In this document: one piece after another, positions 40,406 through 50,389 of the stretch | How the letters are laid out: each line of letters starts with the position of its first letter | Position numbering within the stretch: the first letter of the stretch is position 1 | Assembly: GCF_000002995.4 (NCBI RefSeq) | Contig: NW_025062477.1 | Span: 186,001-250,000 of the forward strand | DNA: 64,000 nt | Direction of reading: 5' to 3' | From: Brugia malayi | Lineage: Eukaryota; Nematoda; Chromadorea; Rhabditida; Onchocercidae | Notes under the pieces: generated by a model | What the model was told of the DNA's origin: nothing | Seen by the model: only the letters and a program-made list of their open reading frames with translations | Database searches by the model: none | Made by a program: the position numbers and the translations under genes

Positions 40406-40440
<35 letters not shown>

Positions 40441-41433
40441 TTTGATCGGTAATAAGAGAAGTTGTTATGAACAAAGTAGTGATCTGATCCATATCTCATT
40501 ACTATTATTGAATTACAGTCAACAATCGCAGTACGAAATCAACAAACCTGCACCATCGATCTAATAAAACTTCTCCAGCAATAGTGACATTCTCTACACA
40601 ACCATCAAACAACAATCCTTTATTTTCCTTTGTACCGCCAATTTGCGCCTCTAAAATATCGCCTCTGCAGTCGATAAATACAACTTGAATTGAACAGAAG
40701 GTATAGTTTGTAGCGGTAAAGAATCCTCGAAATGGATAGCGATGTCTTATCATCTACTTATTTCCATTGATTTCTACTGTGATAAGCTTATTGTGTTCAG
40801 GTTTCTCAGAAAACTTATCTCTTGATAAAAAACTGCTTTTTGCTAAAGAAAGGATAATTCCAGTTTTGATCCCATGTTTGTCAATCAAGAAAATTTTTAA
40901 TACAATAAAACATATCTGATAATTTTGCAAAATTTCTCTGACTAAGAAACTTTATATATTTGATATATGATATATTTATCAAGAATCATCGACAAAAATA
41001 TGCTGTTCGGCTCACTTTGCTGACTACTATCAGCACTGATGATAAGAGAACTGTGATTTTAATTTCAAAGCTCACTTAATTGGGAATTTTGTCGGCATAA
41101 TGAAGGTGATAGCATCGTCCTTGATGTATTATTATTCATTGTGATTCTCAACAAAATATCATTGGAACATCTGATATTTAACGTATTAATTATGTTGTTA
41201 TCAAGTGAATCAATCAATAGAGAATCAGCGAACAAATTTCCATTTCGTTCAGAAATCGTTAAATTTCGATTTTGTGACAAAAGACGTATGATAAAATGCT
41301 TGTCACTTCCGGAAATCAAGCTCGAACTTTGATCCATAACTTGTGGCGTAGTTAGCAAAGCCATCCGAGTAGTAATTTCTAATCTCAGAGTTGAAAAGAG
41401 TAAAGATACGGGTAATGATAATAATATAGCCAT
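27440..41433 (-). CDS. cspg4: CSPG4/NG2-type chondroitin sulfate proteoglycan, single-pass membrane protein
   Basis: Cell-surface proteoglycan of the NG2/CSPG4 family. Exons 5' to 3' on the - strand: 41433-41076, 40753-40548, 40276-40061, 39772-39631, 39453-39311, 38839-38683, 38507-38372, 38040-37790, 37646-37368, 36838-36641, 36329-36163, 35985-35823, 35560-35334, 35230-34951, 34776-34455, 34270-34074, 33934-33611 (or 33623), 33507-33403, 33316-33124, 33008-32818, 32667-32355, 32099-31771, 31657-31535, 31418-31275, 30863-30759, 30401-30221, 29961-29803, 29695-29487, 29285-28979, 27697-27440. The total is near 2,130 codons (human CSPG4 2,322). Signal-like start, laminin-G sequence, and at least a dozen CSPG repeats recognised by F-[TS]-Q-x-D-[IV]-x3-G-x-[IV]-x-Y and D-x-F-x-F-x-V. 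Then one membrane helix and a tail ending Q-Y-W-V. Phases agree at all joins except 41076/40753 and 31275/30863, where a 20-base microexon could fit. Confidence 0.9.
28339..28620. repeat. 47-bp minisatellite, six copies, in the last proteoglycan intron
   Basis: Six units built on CCTACAGGTTCTCGACA and GTAGAATCAGTGTGATT follow one another. They alternate between an A type (CCCTACAGG) and a B type (TCTATAGG), so copies 1-2 and 3-4 form a 94-bp higher-order repeat. The last two units are A type with hybrid ends. The repeat lies in the 1.28-kb intron between the transmembrane exon and the tail exon. Confidence 0.9.
33605..33636 (-). other. Perfect 14-bp hairpin at a proteoglycan splice donor
   Basis: The arms CCTTACCAAAACAG and CTGTTTTGGTAAGG are perfectly complementary around a 4-base loop. 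On the transcribed (-) strand the loop is GUAA, a GNRA tetraloop. Two donor sites lie inside: CAG|GTAACT at the loop and TTG|GTAAGG in the 3' arm, 12 bases apart and both in phase 0. Confidence 0.9.
38060..38345. repeat. Direct duplication inside a proteoglycan intron
   Basis: A block of about 50 bp (TTCACTGTTTTGTTAT...GTTTACTCGA) occurs at about 38062-38112 and again at about 38187-38236, and TGACCAATTCTGTCAATTCA occurs twice (near 38171 and 38324). The intron between exons 38507-38372 and 38040-37790 therefore contains a diverged tandem duplication of about 125-150 bp. Confidence 0.8.
40548..41433 (-). other. cspg4: Proteoglycan N-terminus: signal peptide and laminin-G region
   Basis: The ATG at 41433 follows an in-frame stop and opens a short hydrophobic segment (A-I-L-L-S-L-P-V-S-L-L-F) typical of a signal peptide. 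The rest of this exon and exon 40753-40548 resemble one laminin-G domain, ending in the usual L-F-D-G-C-V-E-N-V-T-I. Vertebrate NG2 has two laminin-G domains; only one is clear here. A further 5' exon with another domain could lie upstream, and the signal-like residues could instead be intron. Confidence 0.6.
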
Positions 41434-43184
41434 TGGGAAGATTATTATAAATTCAATCTCTTCAAAGAAAAATGATGCTCATTTTTCTTCCTCTTCTCAA
41501 AGACATCCAACGATTGTAAAAGCAACTGTTAACATAGTTGAATTAACAACAAATCTCATCTCGATGATCAATCTTTGCGTTCGCAGAAAAATGAGATCAT
41601 TTAGTCATTCGTTCAGATGATCACGTTTTTGCGCTCGTAGAAAACGCCACGCCACTATTGAATCATTTGCTTAATCCTGAAAGTGATGTTTCGAAGTCTC
41701 AATCAATACATTTGCAAGACATTTTCGAAATATTTAAAAGTGATCTAAAAATTGAAAGAGACAGCATGATAAAAATAGAGATAGGTCAATGTCCTGAGTC
41801 GAGAATTCAATTCGAACAAACAAAATTATCGATCCTGAAATTAGCTATCGGTCCTAAAATTGCTTTTTAATTAATTTGTAAACAAAAGCTTATTAAGAAT
41901 AAATAGGATAACTTTTGTTGAGGAATATTAATTTCACCTAAAAATGTTAATCTGATTATGGCAAGAAAAATAAGCTTTGCTACCACATACTTCTGAAGCA
42001 TACGCTCAGTTCATATTTCAAAAGTAAACACACACGTGTACGTATACGTAAATGTTTGTGTATGTGTGGATATGTGCATCGTATTTGCATATGTGACTCT
42101 TGAAAACAGATATTAAAAAGTTTTATCTGCAACAATAAATAAGATTAATGGTACTAATTCGAGAAGAGAAGAGCCTTAACATTCAGCCAGTACAAGAAAC
42201 ATACTACTTACTCTGCACAATGAATCAAGCGAATTATGACAAGATTGATTAACCAAGGAAATATAGCAGCGAATCATCGACAGAGTAAAAAAATAATTCA
42301 AAATAATGTTTACATAAATTCATCTGCACCCATTCCGGAAGAGAATTTATGTCGTTTTGAGGATCCGATGATATCATTGGGATGAGATACAGAGAATAAA
42401 TTTCAGTGCTTCTAGTTATATATTTATGATTTTACTAAACATTTAACAGAATTTAGAGTAGAACAAAATTGCAATTATTTTGGTTGGAAAGCATCAAAAT
42501 TAGATCAAAATAAGAAAAGTTATAATTGCTCGCTAAAAATGTATCAAATTACTAATTACATTATCATTTTAAGTGGCATCGTAAAGGTATTATTTGCACA
42601 AACCATCCCTATTAACAAATTCTTTTCGGTATCGAAAAAATTTAAATAATCAAGGGAATTAGGAGATAAAAAATGGAAGCTGAAATTTTAAACCTACGAA
42701 ATTCCTTAAATTGCATTTTGCAAGCATAACTTTCGGGAGCTTCGCTCTTGTTTGTATTCAAGAAAAGTTAATAGAATTAGGAGCAGTAAAATTTAAATTA
42801 TGCCTATTAATTAATGGTCTATTCTAGGAAAGCAATAACTACTTAAATCATTTTTCTATGCTAATGAAAATAACAACAATGAATAATTAGAAGAAATTTT
42901 GTCATGAATTGCAAACATAAATTATCCAGGACAATGTTAATGATGGAAATTATAGCAACGTTGTAATATCAGGTCAGTTGGTACCAATTGGTATGAATAA
43001 TCTCCGCTTAGAAACCTAACGAGAGAGAGAGAGAGATGCTATTAATGTCAGTTAATTGAAATTGCAGAGATTATTTACTGTTTTAAGTACAACAATTTTT
43101 CTCTTCAAAAAGACAAATTTACGTTCAATTTTAAATTTCCCAGAAAACAAATCAAACAAAAGCAAAAAAAAAAAAGATGATAAC
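41434..43184. other. Region upstream of the proteoglycan gene
   Basis: This should hold the promoter of the - strand proteoglycan gene and possibly further 5' exons. A short signal-like reading (M-R-F-V-V-N-S-T-M-L-T-V-A-F-T) appears on the - strand near 41510-41570 but is not joined to anything by a good donor. I see no other supportable gene. Confidence 0.5.
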
Positions 43185-43800
43185 ATGGCCAAAAGTATTG
43201 AATTTAAAGGATATTCGATTGGTGAGATAATGAGTACAGCTGATCGTTGTGGTAATAGTAACATATGGCATTTTAGTCCATTTCGACTTCCTCCTTCACC
43301 ACAATACCGATCCCACACTTCGGCTGTTCCGAATGAATGCGATGATCGGTGAGTGATTTGCCTCAGTTAGCACTCAGTGCGTACATCACATAAGCATAAC
43401 CAATTGCTCATCATCAGATGAATGGATGGATGGATGGATGGATGGATAGATGAATTCTTCAACTATCTCTTCAATCATTCAGCTGAAAAAGATAACAAAG
43501 AAACAAATTTATTTGCGGAAGTTTCTTAAAACATTTTGCTAAACTTCCGCCACAATAACTTTCTTTTCGCGCAAAACTTTCCGACGCGTCTAATTTCTTT
43601 TTTCCTTTCTTTTATCATTATCATTTTAAATTTCTTCCTCCAATTTCGGCATAATCAACACATGGAACTCACGATAGCCTTATTCACTACACTTTCACAT
43701 GCATATTAATTGCGACTGATGACTCAGTTCATTTAGTTCAAATGTCATCAAATTCGCAAATGCAAATCTTCCCAGTACGATATTTAATGAAATTGTATGA
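43185..43800 (+). CDS. Candidate small two-exon gene, unrecognised
   Basis: The first exon, 43185-43348, starts M-A-K-S-I-E-F-K-G-Y-S-I-G-E-I-M and ends at a strong donor (CG|GTGAGTG). An acceptor at 43727 (ACTCAG) opens an exon in matching phase that reads to a TGA at 43798-43800, giving 78 residues. The stretch Y-S-I-G-E-I-M resembles the Groucho-binding eh1 motif of homeobox and Fox proteins, so exon one could instead be the 5' exon of a transcription factor with other exons not found here. No homeodomain is visible nearby. The second exon region is also open in another + frame (M-S-S-N-S-Q from 43742), so the model is weak. Confidence 0.3.
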
Positions 43801-44107
43801 AGTTTCATTTCTGGAATCGCATAACCGGTTAAATTTACCGCGTTGTCTGCAACTCTTCAATGAATTGACTTTCATTTTCAGTAAGTGACGCCAGCTGAAA
43901 GAAATATAAGTGATGGAATGAATTATCAAACCTATGTATGCATAAGCAGCTACACTGTCCCTCTGTATGGAAAAGATTCCGGACAACAAAGAACAAGAAA
44001 ACGGTACTCAGTTGAGAATTGCTAAGAATAACTAAAACATGTGGTAACTAATTTCTTTTTTTCTTTCTTTTATCATTATCATATTAAATTTCTTTCTCCA
44101 ATTTCGG
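43591..44107. repeat. Pair of 57-bp direct repeats, the second inside the palindrome arm
   Basis: The block TAATTTCTTTTTTCC...CCTCCAATTTCGG at 43591-43649 recurs with a few substitutions at about 44049-44107. The second copy interrupts the left arm of the heat-shock inverted repeat; the matching position of the right arm (near 46697-46708) lacks it. Confidence 0.85.
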
Positions 44108-44394
44108 TGGAAAATATTTCCCAGTTTCTTTCCAAGTACAATAATTTACTAAAATTGATTGCCACCATGAAGACAGAATGTTCCGTTACGACAAGTGAAT
44201 AGGCATAATTATTCACAAGACTATTCACGCCACTTGTAGAATGAGACTTTTCAATCAAAAATGGAAATTTATTAAAATTTAAATTAAAACATCCTCCAAA
44301 TGAAATGTCTGTTCACATCGTTATATCTGAACAATCAAACTGCACAAACAATTGATACAAAAATAATAAAATTTACAAATACAATAGCCAATTA

Positions 44395-44995
44395 CTACTT
44401 GTCACTTTTCATCGAATTGAATTGAATTGGAATATTTGTAAACTGGGGACTTTCGACAGCTTTCTTCTTAGCAGTAATTCGGAGAACACCCTGATCGGAC
44501 AACTGTGATTCCAAACTGTCTTGCAATACGGTCTCTGGAATAGTGTACTTCCGGATGAAGTGTCGTTCCACGGAACCATGCTGATCATTTCGCTCCTCGT
44601 GGTGTCCTTCAACAAACAGTCTCCCATCCTGCATCTTCACCGACAATTCTTCTGGTCGGAAATGGCTTACATCCAATCGGATACCGAAGCTGTCCTTGTT
44701 ATCAACAATCTGTAATACATTCTTACAGTTAGATAACCACATTCATAAGAGGGAGAGGTTATTGTTATCAGTGAGTAAGATAAAAGCACAGAAAATAGGA
44801 AACATAAACGGAAATACTGAACGCTATGCTTACCTCGCCGAACGAATTTTTACTCGTAGTGGAACACTCCCAGAATGGTTGAAGCGAGTCCTCGAAATCC
44901 TCCAATAATCGGTTCATCAGTCCACCAACGGTACGTCGTCCCTCAATCGGAAAATTGTGCCATCTTGAAAGAGATGGAAAAGCCAATAGCGCCAT
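44395..44995 (-). CDS. Small heat shock protein (alpha-crystallin family), left copy
   Basis: An ATP-independent chaperone that holds unfolding proteins. Exon 1 is 44995-44834 and exon 2 is 44709-44395, separated by a 124-bp intron, giving 158 residues. The N-terminal arm (R-W-H-N-F-P-I-E-G) precedes an alpha-crystallin domain at about residues 55-140, with D-V-S-H-F-R-P-E-E-L and G-V-L-R-I-T-A as family landmarks, and a C-terminal I-P-I motif at 147-149 that docks into neighbouring subunits. Closest in kind to nematode SIP-1/HSP-16 proteins (143-159 residues). The protein is identical to the right copy. A TATA box (45053-45060) and heat shock elements lie just upstream. A poly(A) signal is at 44268-44273. 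Heat or stress induction is expected. Confidence 0.95.
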
Positions 44996-45052
44996 TTACG
45001 TCGTCGTTAGAGCGTCAAAATGTTGAAATTGAGATCGTCAAAAACCATCGCC

Positions 45053-45140
45053 TTTATATACCGCAAATAAAGAATATTCCACATTGTTCCGGAATATTCC
45101 ACATTGCTCTCGATTATTCCATAGTGTTCTCCAACATTCC
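45053..45140 (-). promoter_or_regulatory. Heat shock promoter of the left copy
   Basis: A TATA box reads TATATAAA on the - strand at 45053-45060. Upstream are GAATATTC (45072-45079) and TTCCGGAATATTC (45087-45099), three alternating units that fit the nTTCnnGAAnnTTC heat shock element, with further half sites to about 45140. HSF-1 binding is inferred from the motif. Confidence 0.85.
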
Positions 45141-45664
45141 CTTCCAGTCTTTACGTATTCTCTACATCAGACTTTCCATCTCTGGCCAGGGAATGCAGAG
45201 ACGCAGAACGACGAAAGCATTTCGTAAACAAAATGTTTATAATAAATATACTTTGCAGCAAATTTTATCATTTGAATTACTGTCACATTCATCTTTATTT
45301 GTTTGTTTGACTACTCGCCTCTCTTAAACTTCAATTTAAAAATCACTTCTTCATACGCTTCAAAATCACCAGAACGATTCATTAAAACTTCATCTTCCAT
45401 TTCAAATGCAACTTTTTCGCTTCCATTTCTTCCTGTGACGATTCTTTGCTTCAAATATCCAACTGTCACTATTTCACTCTTGTCTTTCTTTCTCTTTTTC
45501 TCATTGTATTCCAACAAACCATTCGAAAAATTTGTTAATTTGCAAATTTACTGCAAATTTACTGTGCTGTAAACATTTTGTTTACGAAATGCTTTCGTCG
45601 TTCTGCGTCTCTGCATTCCCTGGCCAGAGATGGAAAGTCTGATGTAGAGAATACGTAAAGACTG

Positions 45665-45756
45665 GAAGGGAATGTTGGAGAACACTATGGAATAATCGAG
45701 AGCAATGTGGAATATTCCGGAACAATGTGGAATATTCTTTATTTGCGGTATATAAA
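45665..45756 (+). promoter_or_regulatory. Heat shock promoter of the right copy
   Basis: Mirror image of the left promoter: GAATATTCCGGAA at 45710-45722 and GAATATTC at 45730-45737, a weaker element (GAATGTTGGAGAA) near 45670-45682, and a TATA box at 45749-45756. Confidence 0.85.
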
Positions 45757-45813
45757 GGCGATGGTTTTTGACGATCTCAATTTCAACATTTTGACGCTCT
45801 AACGACGACGTAA

Positions 45814-46414
45814 ATGGCGCTATTGGCTTTTCCATCTCTTTCAAGATGGCACAATTTTCCGATTGAGGGACGACGTACCGTTGGTGGACTGATGAACCGA
45901 TTATTGGAGGATTTCGAGGACTCGCTTCAACCATTCTGGGAGTGTTCCACTACGAGTAAAAATTCGTTCGGCGAGGTAAGCATAGCGTTCAGTATTTCCG
46001 TTTATGTTTCCTATTTTCTGTGCTTTTATCTTACTCACTGATAACAATAACCTCTCCCTCTTATGAATGTGGTTATCTAACTGTAAGAATGTATTACAGA
46101 TTGTTGATAACAAGGACAGCTTCGGTATCCGATTGGATGTAAGCCATTTCCGACCAGAAGAATTGTCGGTGAAGATGCAGGATGGGAGACTGTTTGTTGA
46201 AGGACACCACGAGGAGCGAAATGATCAGCATGGTTCCGTGGAACGACACTTCATCCGGAAGTACACTATTCCAGAGACCGTATTGCAAGACAGTTTGGAA
46301 TCACAGTTGTCCGATCAGGGTGTTCTCCGAATTACTGCTAAGAAGAAAGCTGTCGAAAGTCCCCAGTTTACAAATATTCCAATTCAATTCAATTCGATGA
46401 AAAGTGACAAGTAG
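45814..46414 (+). CDS. Small heat shock protein (alpha-crystallin family), right copy
   Basis: Mirror copy of the gene at 44395-44995, with exon 1 at 45814-45975 and exon 2 at 46100-46414 (stop TAG). It encodes the same 158-residue protein, residue for residue, and keeps the same intron sequence. The TATA box is at 45749-45756, about 58 bp before the ATG. A poly(A) signal AATAAA is at about 46536. Full identity of coding and intron sequence means either a very recent inverted duplication or continuing gene conversion between the arms. C. elegans hsp-16 genes are also arranged as divergent pairs, but the two members of a pair there are not identical. Confidence 0.95.
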
Positions 46415-46800
46415 TAATTGGCTATTGTATTTGTAAATTTTATTATTTTTGTATCAATTGTTTGTGCAGTTTGATTGTTCAGATATAACGATGTGAACAG
46501 ACATTTCATTTGGAGGATGTTTTAATTTAAATTTTAATAAATTTCCATTTTTGATTGAAAAGTCTCATTCTACAAGTGGCGTGAATAGTCTTGTGAATAA
46601 TTATGTCTATTCACTTGTCGTAACGGAACATTCTGTCTTCATGGTGGCAATCAATTTTAGTAAATTATTGTACTTGGAAAGAAATTGGGAAATATTTTCC
46701 ACATATTGTTACCACATGTTTTAGTTATTCTTAGCGATCCTCATTATCGGTAGAGCACATCAACTGAGTATCGTTTTCCTGTTCTTTGTTGTCCGAAAAT

Positions 46801-48352
46801 TCATCCCGGAGACTGTATATATGCAAAGTATTTCCTCGCTCACTAGATTAGTACCCATCAATCACAAGAGGTTATTGCATACTCAAGGGAACTATTTACC
46901 TTACGTAACTCCACAAAGGTAGGTTTCTTCAAAGAGTACAGCTGCACTCTTAGAAACACCATCTACTTCCACCACGTAAAGCATGCAATTTCAATTCTGA
47001 ATCATATTCGGCAGATGCTTGCAAGGAAAATGGACATGGACTAATGTACATTAAAAAATAGCGACCTAATAAACAGTGCCTAGCTGCATAAAATATGATC
47101 ACATTTATTGATTCGGGTGAGTCACGGTTATTATACCTCAAGAATGAGTAAGCACAATTAGCCTTTAATTAACCTATAACATGTAGCATAATTAATCTAT
47201 GACATGCAGTCTTTTCGACTAAGTGAAGATATAACGCAGAAAATGAAGAAGGGAAGAGCCTGAGCATTTTCAATTTTTAATGTTGAACCTCCTCAGTCGT
47301 TGAGGGAAAATTTTCTCGGTAAGAATAACGACTAAGAATAAAGACTAGTAACATTCCAGAATTAAAATTAATGTTAAGATATTTGCTGGCATATATTTAA
47401 TGAAAATTATACTCTTCTGATTTACCTATTCCGTTTTGAAGAGCTGCTATCATTAATAGATATAACAATGTATGTGTAAAGCGTTTTTGCTATAATTAAG
47501 GCATACATATACAAAAAAAATATATACATGTATAACAGTTACATGCATTAAATAAATGTGACATATATTAAAGCATATGTGAGAACTATCAAACCAACAT
47601 TATCCAGCAGTTTTATTACTACTTTTCTAAAAAATGTTTGCCCTAAATTAACGTGATTTTATCGTAAAATCGTACCTCCTATTTCATAAATGTCAAATTG
47701 ACTGTAGTAATACAACCGGAAAATTCAAGTGATTTATTTCCATCGCAATCTAGAATTTTTCTGCAGTCTAGTTAGCAAAACTGTCTATTGATCACTGCCT
47801 ATTACTATTGATCACTTCATTGATTACTTCTGCTAATGTAATAGTTCAACTAGAGTGTTTAGTTGTCGAAAAAATTAATTTTAGACTAATTTTAGACTTT
47901 GTTAAACTAACAAATGTTTGTAGTGTAATTATAAAAATTTATTTCTTGGTTGCAAAGAGTTCTAAATCTGTTTATGATGAAATGCATACCAACATGACGG
48001 ATTTCTCAGAAACCGTATGAATTCACAACTTTATAATATTTTCTACTTCCATAAATTCACTTGATGATGTATTTCAGATCAAGATGAACCAGAAAATTTC
48101 CATTCAGAGAAAAGCTTATTAATTGGTGATAAAGTATTGTTAAAGTAGTTGAACTTTATGGAAAAAACGTGAAGAAGGGAAGAGCAAAGATAGATGCAGA
48201 GAAATAATCTTGAAGGAAACTGATGAAAAGAGCTTAGAACTGCTGAAATAGAAAACTTCAAAAGGAAAAATGCGATGCAAGTCTCTTTTACAACATGCAA
48301 ACTAATTACATTTTACAATCAAATTACGAGCAATCAATTTTGATAACTGATT
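46801..48352. other. Intergenic region between the heat shock palindrome and gpx
   Basis: No supportable coding region. AT-rich with short open stretches only. It should include the 3' UTR of the - strand glutathione peroxidase near 48300. Confidence 0.6.
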
Positions 48353-50272
48353 TCAGTTCTTGAGGAGGTCATCGATATCTTTCATCATATGTTTGGGTGA
48401 GGTTGTTGGTGCATAACGCTTCACCTGAAATATTTAGAATAACGATTTGCAAATCATATAAAACAAGAATTTCCCCCCGAAAGAAGAACCTTCTGAAGGA
48501 CATGAAAATACCCTTAATGTAAACATGTATACTGAAAATATCCAAAATTGAATCAAAATGCATTTCCCCATTTATCCATTTTACCTCACTTACCCAAAAA
48601 CAATAATGAACCAGTATTTTAAGCATTATATATTGTTCCGAAAGAAAATGAAATAAAAATTTACTGCACTGACCGGATGTCCTTCCTGGTCAATCAGAAA
48701 TTTTGTGAAATTCCATTTTATGTTGTCACCAAACAATCCACCTTTGGCATGCTTCAGAAAATCGAATAATGGTGCAGCATTTTTACCATTTACATCAATT
48801 TTACCGTATAAATCAGGTTCGAAATGAAATTTATTAGCAACAAAATTTTTCACTTCCAATTCACACTTTGGTTCCTAAAAATGTTATTGCTTTAACAACT
48901 CATTTTTACAACAAAATTTCACAACACTTCGTCTTCATCAATTTAAATCACACCCTAAATTTTCAAAAGAATTACTACAATCCTTCTGAAGGGGCAAGCA
49001 ATACTAATGCCAACTAATTTTGGGTTTTGATCTGCAGTATTAAAAATTAATAACTCTGAATAGCAACAGCATTTGATGCAAATAATAAGGGCGACCCAAA
49101 TTTTGTTTTTATTATCTGATTCATTCTAGAAGTGTAATGTCTGTGTTACAAATAACAAAATGATTCAAATATGTAGAAATATGCATATTTAGGCATTCTC
49201 TTTTTTTCCCTGTTTCTGTTTTCACCATCGGAAATTTAATTATCTAATCATCTTTTCTCTTCTTTTAACATTAAGCATACTAACTGCATGAATTAAATAT
49301 GAATCAGCTTTAGCCTTGTCAGATATATGACTAAATTAGTTTAGAATAAATTGCTTATTAAACGATTTGATCGACGACTGTCAAAATTATTCCTTACTCT
49401 TTATGGTGTGAAAATGTAATGAATATAGCTAAATAATGACCACCAACCACTGTTTATGTTACTCATATAAACACTCTGAAATATGTTAGCGGAACAATCA
49501 ATGAAGCGAATACAATTTTTAGAACAAACCTGTCCACCAAATTGGTTGCACGGGAATGCAGCTATTGCTAAACCTTTATCCTTGTAATGTTCCATCAGTT
49601 CTTTAAGCTCGGTATAATTGGAATTTGTCAAACCACATTGCGATGCGACATTTACAATTACCACTGGTTTACCTCTGCCACATTAACTATTATAATATGA
49701 CAAAGACAAAACTAAAAACGACAGATGACTACGGATATAAAAGTCATGAAAGAAACATAAAATCTTCAAAATAGCAAGCTTGATCAAGATAGTTTAATCA
49801 TTTATATCATTTCCAGGTAGTAAACCAATCCAAACTGTGTACACCAGCTCGTAATCTTTATTTGTTCCACTCGATGCTATTTGTCAGTAAAGCTACCATT
49901 AATTTAGGTTAACTAAAGCAGTTATAGCCAATTGAAACTTATTTTTAAATAAGTTTTAAATTGATGTTCGTTTTCAAATACCAACATTCAATTTTTGACT
50001 ACCAACAATTACATAACATTTTAATATACGATCTCAAAAAAACAAGATCAATACGCTACGACTCACTGATAATATATTGAGATGATCTAAAGTGAGCGAT
50101 TCCAGATCTGTTTCATTAAGCCAATAAAATATTGTGTCGAGCAATTTTTGCCAGTTAGGATTTCAAAAAGTGAACAAATTAATCCACTAACAAACCGGTA
50201 TTTTTCGAGCGAAACATCTTTTCCTTCTGCATCTTTCACAGTGAAATCATAAATTGTTGTTGCTGAAGACAT
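48353..50272 (-). CDS. gpx-1: Glutathione peroxidase, GPX4-like (GPX-1 of nematodes)
   Basis: It reduces peroxides using thiols. Exons on the - strand: 50272-50196, 49674-49530, 48874-48674, 48424-48353, giving 164 residues against about 163 for C. elegans GPX-1. Catalytic residues are Cys39 (V-A-S-Q-C-G-L-T), Gln74 (N-Q-F-G-G-Q) and Trp128-Asn129 (I-K-W-N-F-T-K-F). The codon is TGT, so it is a cysteine rather than a selenocysteine enzyme, as is usual in nematodes. The oligomerisation loop of GPX1/3 is absent, so a monomer of the GPX4 type is expected. The start was chosen at 50272 ([10 protein letters not shown]) by length. The frame stays open upstream with ATGs at 50332 and 50389, which would add 20 or 39 residues (see findings). 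Confidence 0.94.
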
Positions 50273-50347
50273 CTTTACAAGCGAACGAATACTACCACTA
50301 GTACTTTTATGCAAAACTGTAAAAAGTTGCATTCCTTCCAAAGTATA

Positions 50348-50385
50348 CTTCCACAGTATCACTGTAAAAAGTGATACTGTGGAAG
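50348..50385 (-). other. Perfect 15-bp hairpin at the 5' end of gpx
   Basis: The arms CTTCCACAGTATCAC (50348-50362) and GTGATACTGTGGAAG (50371-50385) are perfectly complementary around an 8-base loop. The loop and 3' arm contain CTTTTTACAG on the - strand, an ideal nematode 3' splice site. The same 10 bases recur 45 bp downstream, ending at 50317. Confidence 0.88.
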
Positions 50386-50389
50386 ACAA

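Larger units (their letters stand above)
43977..46800. repeat. Large inverted repeat (palindrome) carrying two heat shock genes
   Basis: The left arm (about 43977-45239) is the reverse complement of the right arm (45570 to about 46800). From the centre out to about 44108 on the left and 46696 on the right (roughly 1.13 kb) the arms look almost identical, including both exons, the 124-bp intron, UTRs and promoter. I noticed only single-base differences near 44111 and 44204. Beyond this the arms diverge by indels. The spacer, 45240-45569 (330 bp), is unique AT-rich DNA with no supportable gene. Confidence 0.95.

Noticed and set aside
41658..41870. A + strand open frame of about 70-85 codons upstream of the proteoglycan gene
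   Set aside because: The composition is protein-like, but there is no ATG in good context, no convincing splice partner and no recognisable family. Open frames of this length are common in this window.
44521..45327. Open frames antisense to the heat shock exons, and their mirror copies at 45548-46288
   Set aside because: They overlap the real exons and promoters and exist in both arms only because the arms are copies. The sense frames are a clear chaperone.
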